Source of the DNA: Virgisporangium aliadipatigenens
GTDB taxonomy: Bacteria > Actinomycetota > Actinomycetes > Mycobacteriales > Micromonosporaceae
DNA: 64,000 nucleotides
NCBI RefSeq assembly: GCF_016863615.1
Contig: NZ_BOPF01000033.1
Span: 62,001 to 126,000 of the forward strand
Direction: 5' to 3'
Of the stretch, positions 15,765 through 23,732 are shown in pieces; position 1 is the first letter of the stretch, and each line of letters starts with the position of its first letter. The notes under the pieces are model-generated. The model saw only the letters and a program-made list of their open reading frames with translations. It searched no databases and was not told the origin of the DNA. The translations under genes were made by a program, and so were the position numbers.

Positions 15765-16099
15765 GCGCTGAACGTCACCTCGATCGCGGCGACCTTCCCG
15801 TCGTCCCAGCGCAGCACCATGACGCCGTCCTCGCCGCTGTTGTCCCAGACGAACAGGGCGCGGGCGGTGTGCGGGTCCAGCGTCTCGACGGCCTCCAGAG
15901 TGAGCGTGTCGGTGGGCGGTTGTTCGTTGTAGGCGACGGCGATCTGCTCCCTGCCCTCGAAGGGCCCCACCGGCACATCGGTGAACGCCATGCGCGCGTC
16001 GTCGGCGAGCGACGCCGTGAACGGCGCCCAGTCGCCCGTTCTGACGCAGTCGTTGAACAGTTCGCAGTGCCGCTCCACGGCGGCGGTCAGGTCGGTCAT
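15746..16099 (-). CDS. SnoaL/NTF2-like protein, 117 aa
   Basis: A compact alpha+beta cone: helix AAVERHCELFNDCVRTGDWAPF, then DDARMAFTDVPVGPFEGREQIAVAY and three long strands, as in the SnoaL-like/NTF2 superfamily. The start (ATG 16099) lies just 4 bases after the rsgA stop, so it is the third gene of the aroA-rsgA operon. Members range from enzymes to binding proteins, and no catalytic residue set is clear. The function is not deducible. Confidence 0.8.
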   Translation of the reverse strand: MTDLTAAVERHCELFNDCVRTGDWAPFTASLADDARMAFTDVPVGPFEGREQIAVAYNEQPPTDTLTLEAVETLDPHTARALFVWDNSGEDGVMVLRWDDGKVAAIEVTFSAQATST

Positions 16100-16103
16100 G
16101 CAA

Positions 16104-17153
16104 CTACTCCCCAGGATCGGCGCCGGCGCGGCCTGCCTCCTCGGCATCGCGCGTCGGATCGTCGCCGGCGCGCGAAGACAGTAACCGGCGGTATGACGCT
16201 AGTCGCCGCGGGTCGGCTCCGCCCGCGGCCACGAGCGCGTCGAGTCCGCAGGTGCCGCCCGCACCGGTGTGGTCGCAGTTCGGTGGGCACTTCGTCGATG
16301 CCTCCACCAGGTCCGGGAACCCGTGCAGCAGGCTGTCGGCCGTCACGTGCGCCAGTCCGAACGAGCGGATCCCGGGCGTGTCGACGATCCAGCCGCCGGG
16401 CAGGCGCAGGGCCACCGCGCTGGTGGACGTGTGCCGCCCCTTGCCGACCGCGCTGACCGCGCCGACCGCGCGTTCGGCGTCCGGGACGAGGCGGTTGACC
16501 AGGGTGGACTTGCCCACGCCCGAGTGGCCGACGAGGACCGACAGGCGGCCGGTGAGGCGTTCGAGGAGCGGGTCGAGCGGGGCGTCCGGGCGGCACAGCA
16601 CGTAGGGCAGGTCGAGGCCCGCGTAGTAGTCGAGCAGGTGCTCCGGGCCGGCGAGGTCGGCCTTGGTGAGGCAGAGCAGCGGTTCGATCTCGGCGTCGAG
16701 GGCGGCGACGAGGCAACGGTCGATGAAACCCGTGCGCGGTGGCGGGTCGGCGAGCGCGTTCACGATCACCATCTGGTCGGCGTTGGCGACGACGACGCGT
16801 TCCTGGCGGCCCTCGACCGCGTCCTCGTAGTCGTCGGGGGTGCGGGTGAGGACGGAGGTGCGTTCGGCGATGCGCACGATGCGGGCGAGCGAACCGGGGC
16901 TGCCCGACACGTCGCCGACGATGTCCACCCGGTCGCCGACGACGACGCCGTGACGGCCCAGTTCGCGGGCGCGCATGGCGGTGATCGGCCGGTCGTCGCC
17001 GTCCAGGACACACGTGTAGCGGCCCCGGTCGACGGCGACGACGAGGGCCGGAACGGCGTCCGCGTGCCGCGGTCGGGTGCGGGTGCGCGGACGGGTAGAG
17101 CGACCCGGCCGGATCCGGACGTCGTCCTCGTCGTACTCGCGTTTGCGACTCAG
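16104..17153 (-). CDS. rsgA: Ribosome small-subunit GTPase RsgA
   Basis: 349 residues. It has a basic N-terminal tail (RPGRSTRPRTRTRPRHAD), an OB-fold (~30-100), then a circularly permuted GTPase order: G4 TKAD, G1 GHSGVGKST, G3 DTPGIRSFG. The C-terminal zinc site is CPPNC-DH-C. RsgA is a late 30S-assembly factor. The start appears to be CTG 17153, inside the CTGA that contains the aroA stop, with GGGAGG 6-7 bases upstream. There is no ATG, GTG or TTG near this point in frame, and family N-termini align here. It is coupled to aroA. Confidence 0.9.
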   Translation of the reverse strand: MSRKREYDEDDVRIRPGRSTRPRTRTRPRHADAVPALVVAVDRGRYTCVLDGDDRPITAMRARELGRHGVVVGDRVDIVGDVSGSPGSLARIVRIAERTSVLTRTPDDYEDAVEGRQERVVVANADQMVIVNALADPPPRTGFIDRCLVAALDAEIEPLLCLTKADLAGPEHLLDYYAGLDLPYVLCRPDAPLDPLLERLTGRLSVLVGHSGVGKSTLVNRLVPDAERAVGAVSAVGKGRHTSTSAVALRLPGGWIVDTPGIRSFGLAHVTADSLLHGFPDLVEASTKCPPNCDHTGAGGTCGLDALVAAGGADPRRLASYRRLLSSRAGDDPTRDAEEAGRAGADPGE

Positions 17154-18448
17154 TCGCCGCCTCCCGTCACCATGTCCGACCAGAGCGTCGGGAACTGCGG
17201 CAGGGTCTTCGAGGTGCACGCCACGTCGCTCAGCCGCACCCCTGGCACCACGAGCCCGATGACGGCGGCGGCGTGCGCCATGCGGTGGTCGTCGTACGTG
17301 TCGAACGCGGCACCGGTGAGCGGTCGGGGCCGGATCTCCAGCCCGTCGGGCAGCTCGGTGACGTCCGCGCCGAGCTTTCCCAGTTCCCGCGAAAGAGCGG
17401 TGATGCGGTCGGTCTCGTGGGTCCGGATGTGGGCGATGCCGGTCAACCTGCTGGGGGAGTCCGCGACGGCGGCGAGGGCCGCGAGGACCGGGGTCAGCTC
17501 CCCGATCTCGGAGAGGTCGGCGCTGAGCCCGTGAACGCGGCCGGTGCCGCGGACGGTGAGCCCGTCGGCGTGCAGGGTCGCCTCGCCGCCCATGGTGGTG
17601 AGCAGCTCGCGCAGCCGGTCGCCGGGCTGGGTGGTGGCCGCCGGCCAGTCCGGGACGGTGACCGAGCCGCCGGTGACGAGCGCGGCCGCGAGGAACGGCG
17701 CCGCGCCGGAGAGATCCGGTTCGACGTTCCAGCCGCGCCCCTTCAGCCGCCCGGGCTCCACGCTCCACACGTCCGGAACGCTGTCGTCCACGGCCGCGCC
17801 GGCCGAGCGCAGCATCTGGACGGTCATCCGCAGGTGGGGCGCGCTCGGCACGGGCGGCCCCTCGTGCCGCACGACCACCCCGTGCGCGAACCCGGTCGCC
17901 GCGAGCAGCAGCCCCGACACGAACTGGCTGGAGCGCGACGCGTCGATCGTGACCTCGCCGCCGGGAACCGTCCCGGTGCCGTGCACGGTCATCGGCAGCC
18001 CGTCGCCCTCGGCGGTGTCGATCCGCACACCCAGGCCGCGCAGCCCGTTGACGAGCGGGGCGATCGGCCGCTTGCGCACGTAGGGGTCGCCGTCGAAGGA
18101 GACCGGCCCCTCGGCGAGCGCGGCGACCGACGGCAGGAACCGCAGCACGGTGCCGGCGAGCCCGACGTCGATCGCGGCCGGCCCGTGCAACGGCCGGGAG
18201 CGCACGGTCCACAGCGTCTCGTCCGGGGTGGAGACGTGCCCGCCGAGCGAGCGCAGGGCCTGGGCCATGAGTTCGGTGTCGCGGGCGCGCAGTGGCAGCC
18301 GCAGCGTGCTGGAGCCCTCGGAGATCGCCGACAGCACGAGTGCCCGCGCCGTCATCGACTTGGAACCGGGCAGGCGCACGCTCGCGCTGACCGGCCCGTC
18401 GGCGGTGGGCGCGGGCCAGGGCGCTGGGGTATGGATCGCGGTTGCCAC
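17150..18448 (-). CDS. aroA: 3-phosphoshikimate 1-carboxyvinyltransferase (EPSP synthase)
   Basis: 432 residues from GTG 18448. Signature residues: LPGSKS at 26-31 (substrate-binding K30), GLAGTVLRFLP (the actinobacterial form of the usual GNAGT motif), and near the end RTHETDRI and DTYDDHRMA. It catalyses the sixth shikimate-pathway step, joining PEP to shikimate-3-phosphate. An upstream in-frame extension to 18592 has disordered Arg/Pro composition and would overlap the divergent SRAP gene, so GTG 18448 is chosen. It heads an operon with rsgA and the SnoaL-like gene, an order conserved with mycobacteria. Confidence 0.95.
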   Translation of the reverse strand: MATAIHTPAPWPAPTADGPVSASVRLPGSKSMTARALVLSAISEGSSTLRLPLRARDTELMAQALRSLGGHVSTPDETLWTVRSRPLHGPAAIDVGLAGTVLRFLPSVAALAEGPVSFDGDPYVRKRPIAPLVNGLRGLGVRIDTAEGDGLPMTVHGTGTVPGGEVTIDASRSSQFVSGLLLAATGFAHGVVVRHEGPPVPSAPHLRMTVQMLRSAGAAVDDSVPDVWSVEPGRLKGRGWNVEPDLSGAAPFLAAALVTGGSVTVPDWPAATTQPGDRLRELLTTMGGEATLHADGLTVRGTGRVHGLSADLSEIGELTPVLAALAAVADSPSRLTGIAHIRTHETDRITALSRELGKLGADVTELPDGLEIRPRPLTGAAFDTYDDHRMAHAAAVIGLVVPGVRLSDVACTSKTLPQFPTLWSDMVTGGGD

Positions 18449-18590
18449 GGGTACAGTCTGCCGGCCCGTCGTCGGACGGTTGCCGCGGGTGGTCATCGGC
18501 CGGCCCGGTCGGCGACGCGTTCGGGCCGTCGGGCGTTCCGGAATGTCTGCCGGGCGGCAAACGAACGGAGCGACGGCTACGGTTGATCCC

Positions 18591-19316
18591 ATGTGTGGCC
18601 GCTACGCGACGACCCGGAGCGCGGTCGACCTGGCTGCCCTGTTCGACGCCCAGGACGAGACCGACGACGGCTTGGCGCCCGACTACAACGTCGCGCCGAC
18701 CGATTCGGTGCCCGTGGTGCGCGTGTCCAAAAGCGCGGACGCGCGGGTGATTTCGCTGGTCTCATGGGGCCTGGTCCCGTCCTACGCGAAGGACACCAAG
18801 GGCGCGGCGCGCATGATCAATGCCCGTGCCGAGACGGTGGCCACCTCCGGTGCGTTCAAGTCGTCGTTCGCCAAGCGGCGCTGCCTGGTGCCGGCCGACG
18901 GGTGGTACGAGTGGGTGAAACTCGGCCCGAAGGAGAAGCAGGCTTACTTCATGACGCCCCGGGACGGCGGAGTGGTTGTCTTCGCCGGCCTGTGGTCCGT
19001 CTGGGGCGATGCCGAGCGCAAGCTGCTCACGTGCAGCGTGGTCACCACGGGGGCGCGCGGCGACCTGGCGACCGTTCATGATCGAATGCCGTTGACGCTT
19101 TCTCCCGACAAGTGGGACACCTGGCTCGACGGCGATGCGGATCCGGATTTGTTGTTGGCCCCACCAACCGATGAATATCTCAGCGGGTTCGAGATCCGCC
19201 CCGTGGGATCGGCGGTCGGTGATGTGCGCAATGACGGACCGTCACTGGTTACACGGATTCCCGGCATCGGCACACCGGTGAAGCCGGACGGGCGTGTCGA
19301 TCTCACGTTGTTTTGA
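18591..19316 (+). CDS. SRAP/YedK-type abasic-site DNA-protein crosslinking protein
   Basis: 241 residues. It opens MCGRYA, where Cys2 (after Met removal) is the residue that forms a thiazolidine with abasic sites in single-stranded DNA. Also seen are NVAPTDSVPVV, the MINARAET motif, the LVPADGWYEW core with its acidic residue, and TVHDRMP with the catalytic His. These are all SOS-response-associated peptidase (HMCES/YedK) family features. It is divergent from aroA with 142 bp between, as in mycobacteria (Rv3226c/aroA). Confidence 0.95.
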   Translation: MCGRYATTRSAVDLAALFDAQDETDDGLAPDYNVAPTDSVPVVRVSKSADARVISLVSWGLVPSYAKDTKGAARMINARAETVATSGAFKSSFAKRRCLVPADGWYEWVKLGPKEKQAYFMTPRDGGVVVFAGLWSVWGDAERKLLTCSVVTTGARGDLATVHDRMPLTLSPDKWDTWLDGDADPDLLLAPPTDEYLSGFEIRPVGSAVGDVRNDGPSLVTRIPGIGTPVKPDGRVDLTLF

Positions 19317-19494
19317 CCGCATTTACGCGCGTCGAGTTTGACTTTCTGTAGCCCAAGCCTTGTAACCGGCATTACTTCTGCGATAGAACTCAGCGCCGGT
19401 GGGCTTCATTTTGCGTGCCCCGTCGTACCTACGGTGCCCGCGTCGATGCCCACCCGCTTTCTTTGTCGTGCTTACCCACGGGGGAGGTGGGTGA

Positions 19495-19914
19495 ATGACC
19501 CGGGCAAGGATGCCCCGGCCGCACGAGGTCGACGCTGCACGAAGAGACCCGCGCCTGCTACGCGCGGTCGACGAGCGCGGCCTTGATCCAGCCTGGCGGA
19601 CACGGGGGGCGTGTCAGGCCGTTGATCCGGAAACCTTCTTTCCGGCACCGAGTGAACCCGCCGACGCCGCTGTGGCCCTCTGTCGCACCTGCGACGTTCA
19701 GGGTGCTTGCCTGGCGTGGGCGCTGGAGGTCGGTGACTGTCATGGCGTGTGGGGTGCCACAACCCCACGGGAACGTCGCGCGATGCTCGTCGCGTGGCGC
19801 GCGGAGAACGGCACGGCGGACCGGCCTGCCGAACCGTTGATGTTGCCGCTGATCCGGCTCATCGCGCCACCACGTCGCAGCGTCGAACTGGCACCGGTGG
19901 GCGCCAGACCATAA
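19495..19914 (+). CDS. WhiB-family iron-sulfur regulator, 139 aa
   Basis: The four cluster cysteines are C40, C63, C66 and C72 (GAC, CRTC, GAC spacing). They are followed by the Wbl turn GVWGA at 84-88 and a basic segment PRERRAMLVAWRA. An unusually long N-terminal (~35 residues) and C-terminal (~40 residues, RLIAPPRRS) extension distinguishes it from WhiB1. Start ATG 19495 follows GGGGGAGGTGGG. Wbl proteins bind [4Fe-4S] and the primary sigma factor to adjust promoters in response to redox or NO. Which Wbl class this is cannot be settled by eye; WhiB7-like features are not obvious. Confidence 0.92.
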   Translation: MTRARMPRPHEVDAARRDPRLLRAVDERGLDPAWRTRGACQAVDPETFFPAPSEPADAAVALCRTCDVQGACLAWALEVGDCHGVWGATTPRERRAMLVAWRAENGTADRPAEPLMLPLIRLIAPPRRSVELAPVGARP

Positions 19915-19965
19915 GCATGAACCGAATGGCGCGTGCGTCGCCGCCGGACCGGCAGACTGGCGGGC

Positions 19966-20544
19966 ATGCGCATGATCGAGACGCCGTTCGGGCCGGCCGG
20001 AGTTGACCTCGACCGGCCCGACGGGGTGTCCCGGGGCACGCTCGCCCTCGGACACGGTGCCGGCGGTGGCGTGACCGCACCCGACCTGGTCGCCGTGCGC
20101 GATGCGGCGGTGGCCGCCGGGTTCACCGTCGCGCGGGTCACCCAGCCCTACCGGGTGGCCGGCCGGCGTGCGCCCGCACCGGCCACGCAACTGGACACGG
20201 CGTGGTTGGCGGTTCTGGCGGAGGTCGGCGGCGGGCCGCTGGTGGTCGGCGGGCGTTCGAGCGGTGCGCGGGTGGCGTGCCGAACGGCCACCGCCGCGGG
20301 TGCCGTCGCCGTGCTCGCGCTGGCATTTCCCGTTCATCCGCCGGGCAAGCCGGAGAAGTCGCGGCTGGCCGAGCTGGACACCGGACTGCCCACCCTCGTG
20401 GTGAACGGCGACCGGGACCCGTTCGGCCTGCCGCCGGAGGCACCCGGACGCGAGGTGGTCGTGATCCCCGGAGCGGTGCACGACCTGCGCAAGGATCTCG
20501 AAGCCGTCGCCCAGGCCGTCACAGGATGGCTCGCGCGTCGTTGA
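19966..20544 (+). CDS. Small alpha/beta hydrolase (KANL3/Tex30-like)
   Basis: 192 residues. It has [17 protein letters not shown] (oxyanion strand), nucleophile-elbow-like [10 protein letters not shown] (Ser-Ser in a G-x-S-x-G-like turn), the acid-bearing strand [12 protein letters not shown] and terminal His in IPGAVHDL. This pattern is that of the KANL3/Tex30 alpha/beta-hydrolase-like family. An upstream in-frame start (19933) only adds Arg residues; ATG 19966 is preferred. The substrate is unknown. It is the gene before sigR but 376 bp away. Confidence 0.82.
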   Translation: MRMIETPFGPAGVDLDRPDGVSRGTLALGHGAGGGVTAPDLVAVRDAAVAAGFTVARVTQPYRVAGRRAPAPATQLDTAWLAVLAEVGGGPLVVGGRSSGARVACRTATAAGAVAVLALAFPVHPPGKPEKSRLAELDTGLPTLVVNGDRDPFGLPPEAPGREVVVIPGAVHDLRKDLEAVAQAVTGWLARR

Positions 20545-20920
20545 CCACCGTGAACCCGGGGCGACCCGGGCTCCTCCACATGGTGGCAGGCTCGCGTCCG
20601 GCGGGTCGGCCGCCCGCTCCCAGGCCCTTCCTGCACCCGGCGGTCGACGGCGGTCCCCAGCAAGTTGCCCCGGCCGCCGGGTCAGGCGGGGCGTTCGGCC
20701 GGGAAGATCTCGAGGGGCCCGTGACGTTGTAGCCCCCGTGACACCCATCAGGGAACGCGACCCACAGAGCAACTGGTTGCGATCAGTGATCGAAGGCCCG
20801 GAGTGGCCGGTGACGGGCAGCGCCCCGGCCGTCGCTCGGACGGTGCGCACCCGACCGTTGCCCGACGCCCCGGCCGGACCCGGCGTATCCTCTCGGGGAC
20901 GGTCGAAAGGGGTCCCCCGC
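20545..20920. other. 376-bp regulatory gap upstream of sigR
   Basis: No gene is seen on either strand. It contains the SigR/SigH-type promoter at 20751-20778 and a ~135-base untranslated leader to the GTG start at 20921. The run GAAAGGGG before the start is the ribosome site. Confidence 0.55.
20751..20778 (+). promoter_or_regulatory. SigR/SigH-type autoregulatory promoter
   Basis: GGGAAC (20751-20756), 19 bases, then GTT (20776-20778). This matches the GGAA(C/T)-N18/19-GTT promoter recognised by SigR of Streptomyces and SigH of Mycobacterium. It is placed to transcribe sigR-rsrA, fitting the known positive autoregulation. Confidence 0.65.
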
Positions 20921-21529
20921 GTGGCGCGTACCGAAAGGACCGATGAACGGCGGGCCCGTTTCGAACGGGACGCATTGCCGTTCATCGACCAGCTCTACGC
21001 CGCCGCCCTGCGGATGACCCGCAACGCGGCCGACGCCGAGGATCTGGTCCAGGAGACGTTCCTGAAGGCGTACGCCGCCTTCCACCAGTTCGAAGAGGGC
21101 ACCAACCTCAAGGCCTGGCTGTACCGCATCCTGACCAACACGTACATCAACTCCTACCGCAAGCGGCAGCGCCAGCCGGTGCAGGCGCCGACGGAGGAGA
21201 TCACCGACTGGCAGCTCGCCGAGGCCGAGTCGCACACGTCCAGCGGACTGCGTTCGGCCGAGACGGAGGCGCTGGACCGGCTGCCGGACTCCGACGTGAA
21301 GGACGCCCTGCAGGGGTTGCCCGAGGAATTCCGGCTCGCCGTGTATCTCGCTGACGTGGAGGGCTTCTCCTACAAGGAGATCGCCGACATCATGGGTACG
21401 CCCATCGGTACCGTCATGAGCCGGCTGCACCGCGGCCGGCGCAACCTGCGGCGTCAGCTCGAACGCTACGCGTCCGACCGCGGGTTCACCCGTGGCGTGG
21501 CCGAACCCGAACCCGAGGTGGCCCAATGA
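20921..21529 (+). CDS. sigR: ECF RNA polymerase sigma factor SigR (thiol-oxidative stress)
   Basis: 202 residues from GTG 20921. Region 2: [34 protein letters not shown] and [22 protein letters not shown]. Region 4: [45 protein letters not shown]. The wording is that of SigR/SigH, controlling thioredoxin, mycothiol and protein-quality genes under disulfide stress. The in-frame extension upstream to 20738 is not used because the SigR-like promoter lies inside it. It is followed by rsrA. The stop TGA overlaps an ATG (ATGA), but an 89-bp element now intervenes before rsrA. Confidence 0.95.
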   Translation: MARTERTDERRARFERDALPFIDQLYAAALRMTRNAADAEDLVQETFLKAYAAFHQFEEGTNLKAWLYRILTNTYINSYRKRQRQPVQAPTEEITDWQLAEAESHTSSGLRSAETEALDRLPDSDVKDALQGLPEEFRLAVYLADVEGFSYKEIADIMGTPIGTVMSRLHRGRRNLRRQLERYASDRGFTRGVAEPEPEVAQ

Positions 21530-21614
21530 GCGAGTGCAAAGCGCGGCGCCTGGACCGCAGCGCAGCGGAGGGAAGCCGCCGTGGGGCGGAGCCGCGCACT
21601 GAGCGGGGGGCCCG
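21526..21614. repeat. 89-bp insertion-like element between sigR and rsrA
   Basis: ATGAGC occurs at the sigR stop (21526-21531) and again at the rsrA start (21615-21620), like a target duplication. Between them lies a GC-rich segment with internal inverted repeats: GCGCGGC 21541-21547 with GCCGCGC 21591-21597, and CCGCC/GGCGG around 21575-21589. It stays open as a 30-codon frame (21526-21618) beginning in an ATGA with sigR and ending in an ATGA with rsrA, so translational coupling could pass through it. Confidence 0.6.
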
Positions 21615-21899
21615 ATGAGCTGCGGGGACCCACACGAAACGGACTGCCGCGAGGTGCTCGCCGAGGTCTACTACTACCTCGACCTCGAGGCGACCGAGGA
21701 CCGGCGCGACCTGATCCGCCACCACCTGGACGAGTGCTCGCCCTGCCTGCGTGAGTACGGCATCGAGCAGGAGGTCAAGGCGCTGGTGGCCCGCTGCTGC
21801 GGCAAGGAGACCGCGCCGACCGAGCTGAAGCAGCGGCTGCGGGTGCGGCTCGCCGAGCTGGTCTTCGAGGCCGAGACCCACGAGTACCTGCCCGAGTAG
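21615..21899 (+). CDS. rsrA: Mycothiol-system zinc-binding anti-sigma factor RsrA
   Basis: 94 residues of the zinc anti-sigma (ZAS) class. C11 plus the H37-x3-C41-x2-C44 site (HHLDECSPC) are the zinc/disulfide switch of RsrA/RshA. Additional cysteines are C3 and C61/C62. Oxidation forms a disulfide, releases zinc and frees SigR. The C-terminus (LVFEAETHEYLPE) is also typical. Start ATG 21615 is preceded by GCGGGGGG. It is convergent with the peptidase/VWA-like gene, 2 bp between stops. Confidence 0.95.
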   Translation: MSCGDPHETDCREVLAEVYYYLDLEATEDRRDLIRHHLDECSPCLREYGIEQEVKALVARCCGKETAPTELKQRLRVRLAELVFEAETHEYLPE

Positions 21900-21901
21900 C
21901 G

Positions 21902-23731
21902 CTACCGCACCTCGAAGACGGGGCCGCGTGGCCGGAACGGCAGCCGCGCGCCCGCCGGCATCAGGTACGCGTGCTCCCGCCGGATCCGCAGCGGGTCGCA
22001 CCAGCCGTCGGTGATCACCAGGATCGGGCCGTCCTTCGGGAAGTCCTCGGCGCGTTCCAGCAGGTTGATCGCCGGCTGGAGAACGGTGCCGCCCCGCCCG
22101 CGCACCCGCACGCGCCCCGCGATCTCCTCGACCGGCACGTACCCGGCGTCGTAGGCGACGGTGTCGCAGTAGATCACCCGGGCCGCCGGCACGTCCCGCG
22201 CCCGGGAGAACGACGCGATCGCCCCGAGCGCCTTGCCCATCAGCCGCACGCCCATCGAGCCGGACGTGTCGAGCACGACTCCGAACGTGACCCGCCGTTC
22301 CTGCTCCTCCGGCAGGTACCAGCCGGGCCGCGGGATGCCCGGGGTGGACGCCTGCCGGCGCGAGGGCCGCGCGTACGACCGCCGCCTCTCCGCGGCCCGC
22401 ACGTGCGCGTCGAACCACTTCGCCAGCTCCGCGTCCCACGGGATCGGCGGCTGGTCGAGCACCCGGATCTCGGCCGCCAGCCCGGCCGGCACGTCGCCGC
22501 GCCCCTGCGCGCGGTGGTGCTCCAGCCCGAGCACCAGCGCCCGCCGGTAGAACTCGTCGAGGTCCACCGGGTCGCCGACCCGGCCGCGGCACAGGTCGTC
22601 GTGCCGCCCGTCGAGCATGTCGCCGACGCCGCGCCCGCGCAGGGTCCCCAGCCGCCGCATGCGCCGCAGGTCGCCGGCGATCCGGTCGTACACGGCCTCG
22701 GTGGACAGGCCCTTGAGCGCGGGGTCGTACAGCAGCCCGTCGGGGATCTGGCCCACGGCCATCTCGACGAGCCAGCCGTTGATCACGTAGTCGGCGGCGA
22801 TGTTCCAGAGGTAGGGGTCGCGGCCGCCCACGCGTTCCTGGTGGCGCAGGGCGGCGTGCAGCATCTCGTGGGCGAGGACGAAGCGCAGTTCCTCCTCGGA
22901 CAGGTTGCAGAACGGGTTGATGTAGATCTCGGCGCGTTCGGTGTCGACGGCCGCGACGGAGATGCCCAGCGCGCGCACCACGTCGAGTTCCGCGACGATC
23001 GTGAACCCCGTCGCCAGGGCCGCCAGCAGCGGATACGACGACACGAACCAGCGCCGCGCGACCTCCCACCGGCTGTTGGGGTCGGGGGCGTCGGCGTGCA
23101 GGTGCCGGTGCTGCCCGGCCTCGTGCACGGCGTTGGTGGCCGCCGCGGAGAGGCCGACGGAGAGGCGTTCGCTCCAGGTCAGTGGGCTCATCGTCGAGTT
23201 GCGGGGCGGCGGGGCCTCCCACGGCGCCAGGTCGGCGTCCGCCCCGCCGATCGCCAGGGCGGCCCATTCCTCGGGAACGCCCGTGTGGCGCCACCGGTCG
23301 GCGAGGGCCTCCTCCGGCGCGTTGGGCAGCTCCGCCGGCAGCGCCGTCGGGGGTTCGCCGAGCCGCAGCGCCTGCTGGAACCGGGCCACCACGAGGCAGC
23401 ACGCCGTCGCGTGGAACCGGTCCGGCACCGGCCCGTCGAGGTGACCGAAGCCCAGGTGCAGCAGGCAGTGCGCGAGCACCCAGGTCCACTCCTCCAGCGT
23501 GCCGTGGCGCAGCGGGTTGACCTCGATCAGCCCGTTGCCGTGCACGACGGCCCAGCCGCGGGCCCGGGCGACCGGGGCCTCCTCGTGCCGCCACACGAGA
23601 GCGCGGGGCAGACCGGTGCGGGTGGGGTCGTACACCATCGCGGAGAAGAGCGAGTTGTTGTAGACGTTCGCCCAGGCCGCCTCGAAGATCTCCGCGCGCG
23701 GGTCGCGGCGCTTGGGCTTGTGCCGGGCCAT
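21902..23731 (-). CDS. DUF2201-type putative metallopeptidase with VWA-like domain
   Basis: 609 residues, cytoplasmic (no signal or TM). The N-terminal and middle part is a helical zincin-like domain, with FVLAHEMLHAALRH (HExxH-type metal site near residue 290) and a related LAHCLLHLGFGH earlier. The C-terminal part (~470-609) resembles a von Willebrand A fold: VVLDTSGSMGVRL (MIDAS-like DxSxS), CDTVAYD and ILVITDGWCDPL. Proteins with this pairing are encoded beside MoxR-type AAA+ ATPases and are thought to form a chaperone-like or cofactor-insertion pair. The substrate is unknown. The gene follows the MoxR gene by 1 bp. Confidence 0.88.
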   Translation of the reverse strand: MARHKPKRRDPRAEIFEAAWANVYNNSLFSAMVYDPTRTGLPRALVWRHEEAPVARARGWAVVHGNGLIEVNPLRHGTLEEWTWVLAHCLLHLGFGHLDGPVPDRFHATACCLVVARFQQALRLGEPPTALPAELPNAPEEALADRWRHTGVPEEWAALAIGGADADLAPWEAPPPRNSTMSPLTWSERLSVGLSAAATNAVHEAGQHRHLHADAPDPNSRWEVARRWFVSSYPLLAALATGFTIVAELDVVRALGISVAAVDTERAEIYINPFCNLSEEELRFVLAHEMLHAALRHQERVGGRDPYLWNIAADYVINGWLVEMAVGQIPDGLLYDPALKGLSTEAVYDRIAGDLRRMRRLGTLRGRGVGDMLDGRHDDLCRGRVGDPVDLDEFYRRALVLGLEHHRAQGRGDVPAGLAAEIRVLDQPPIPWDAELAKWFDAHVRAAERRRSYARPSRRQASTPGIPRPGWYLPEEQERRVTFGVVLDTSGSMGVRLMGKALGAIASFSRARDVPAARVIYCDTVAYDAGYVPVEEIAGRVRVRGRGGTVLQPAINLLERAEDFPKDGPILVITDGWCDPLRIRREHAYLMPAGARLPFRPRGPVFEVR

Positions 23732-23732
23732 G

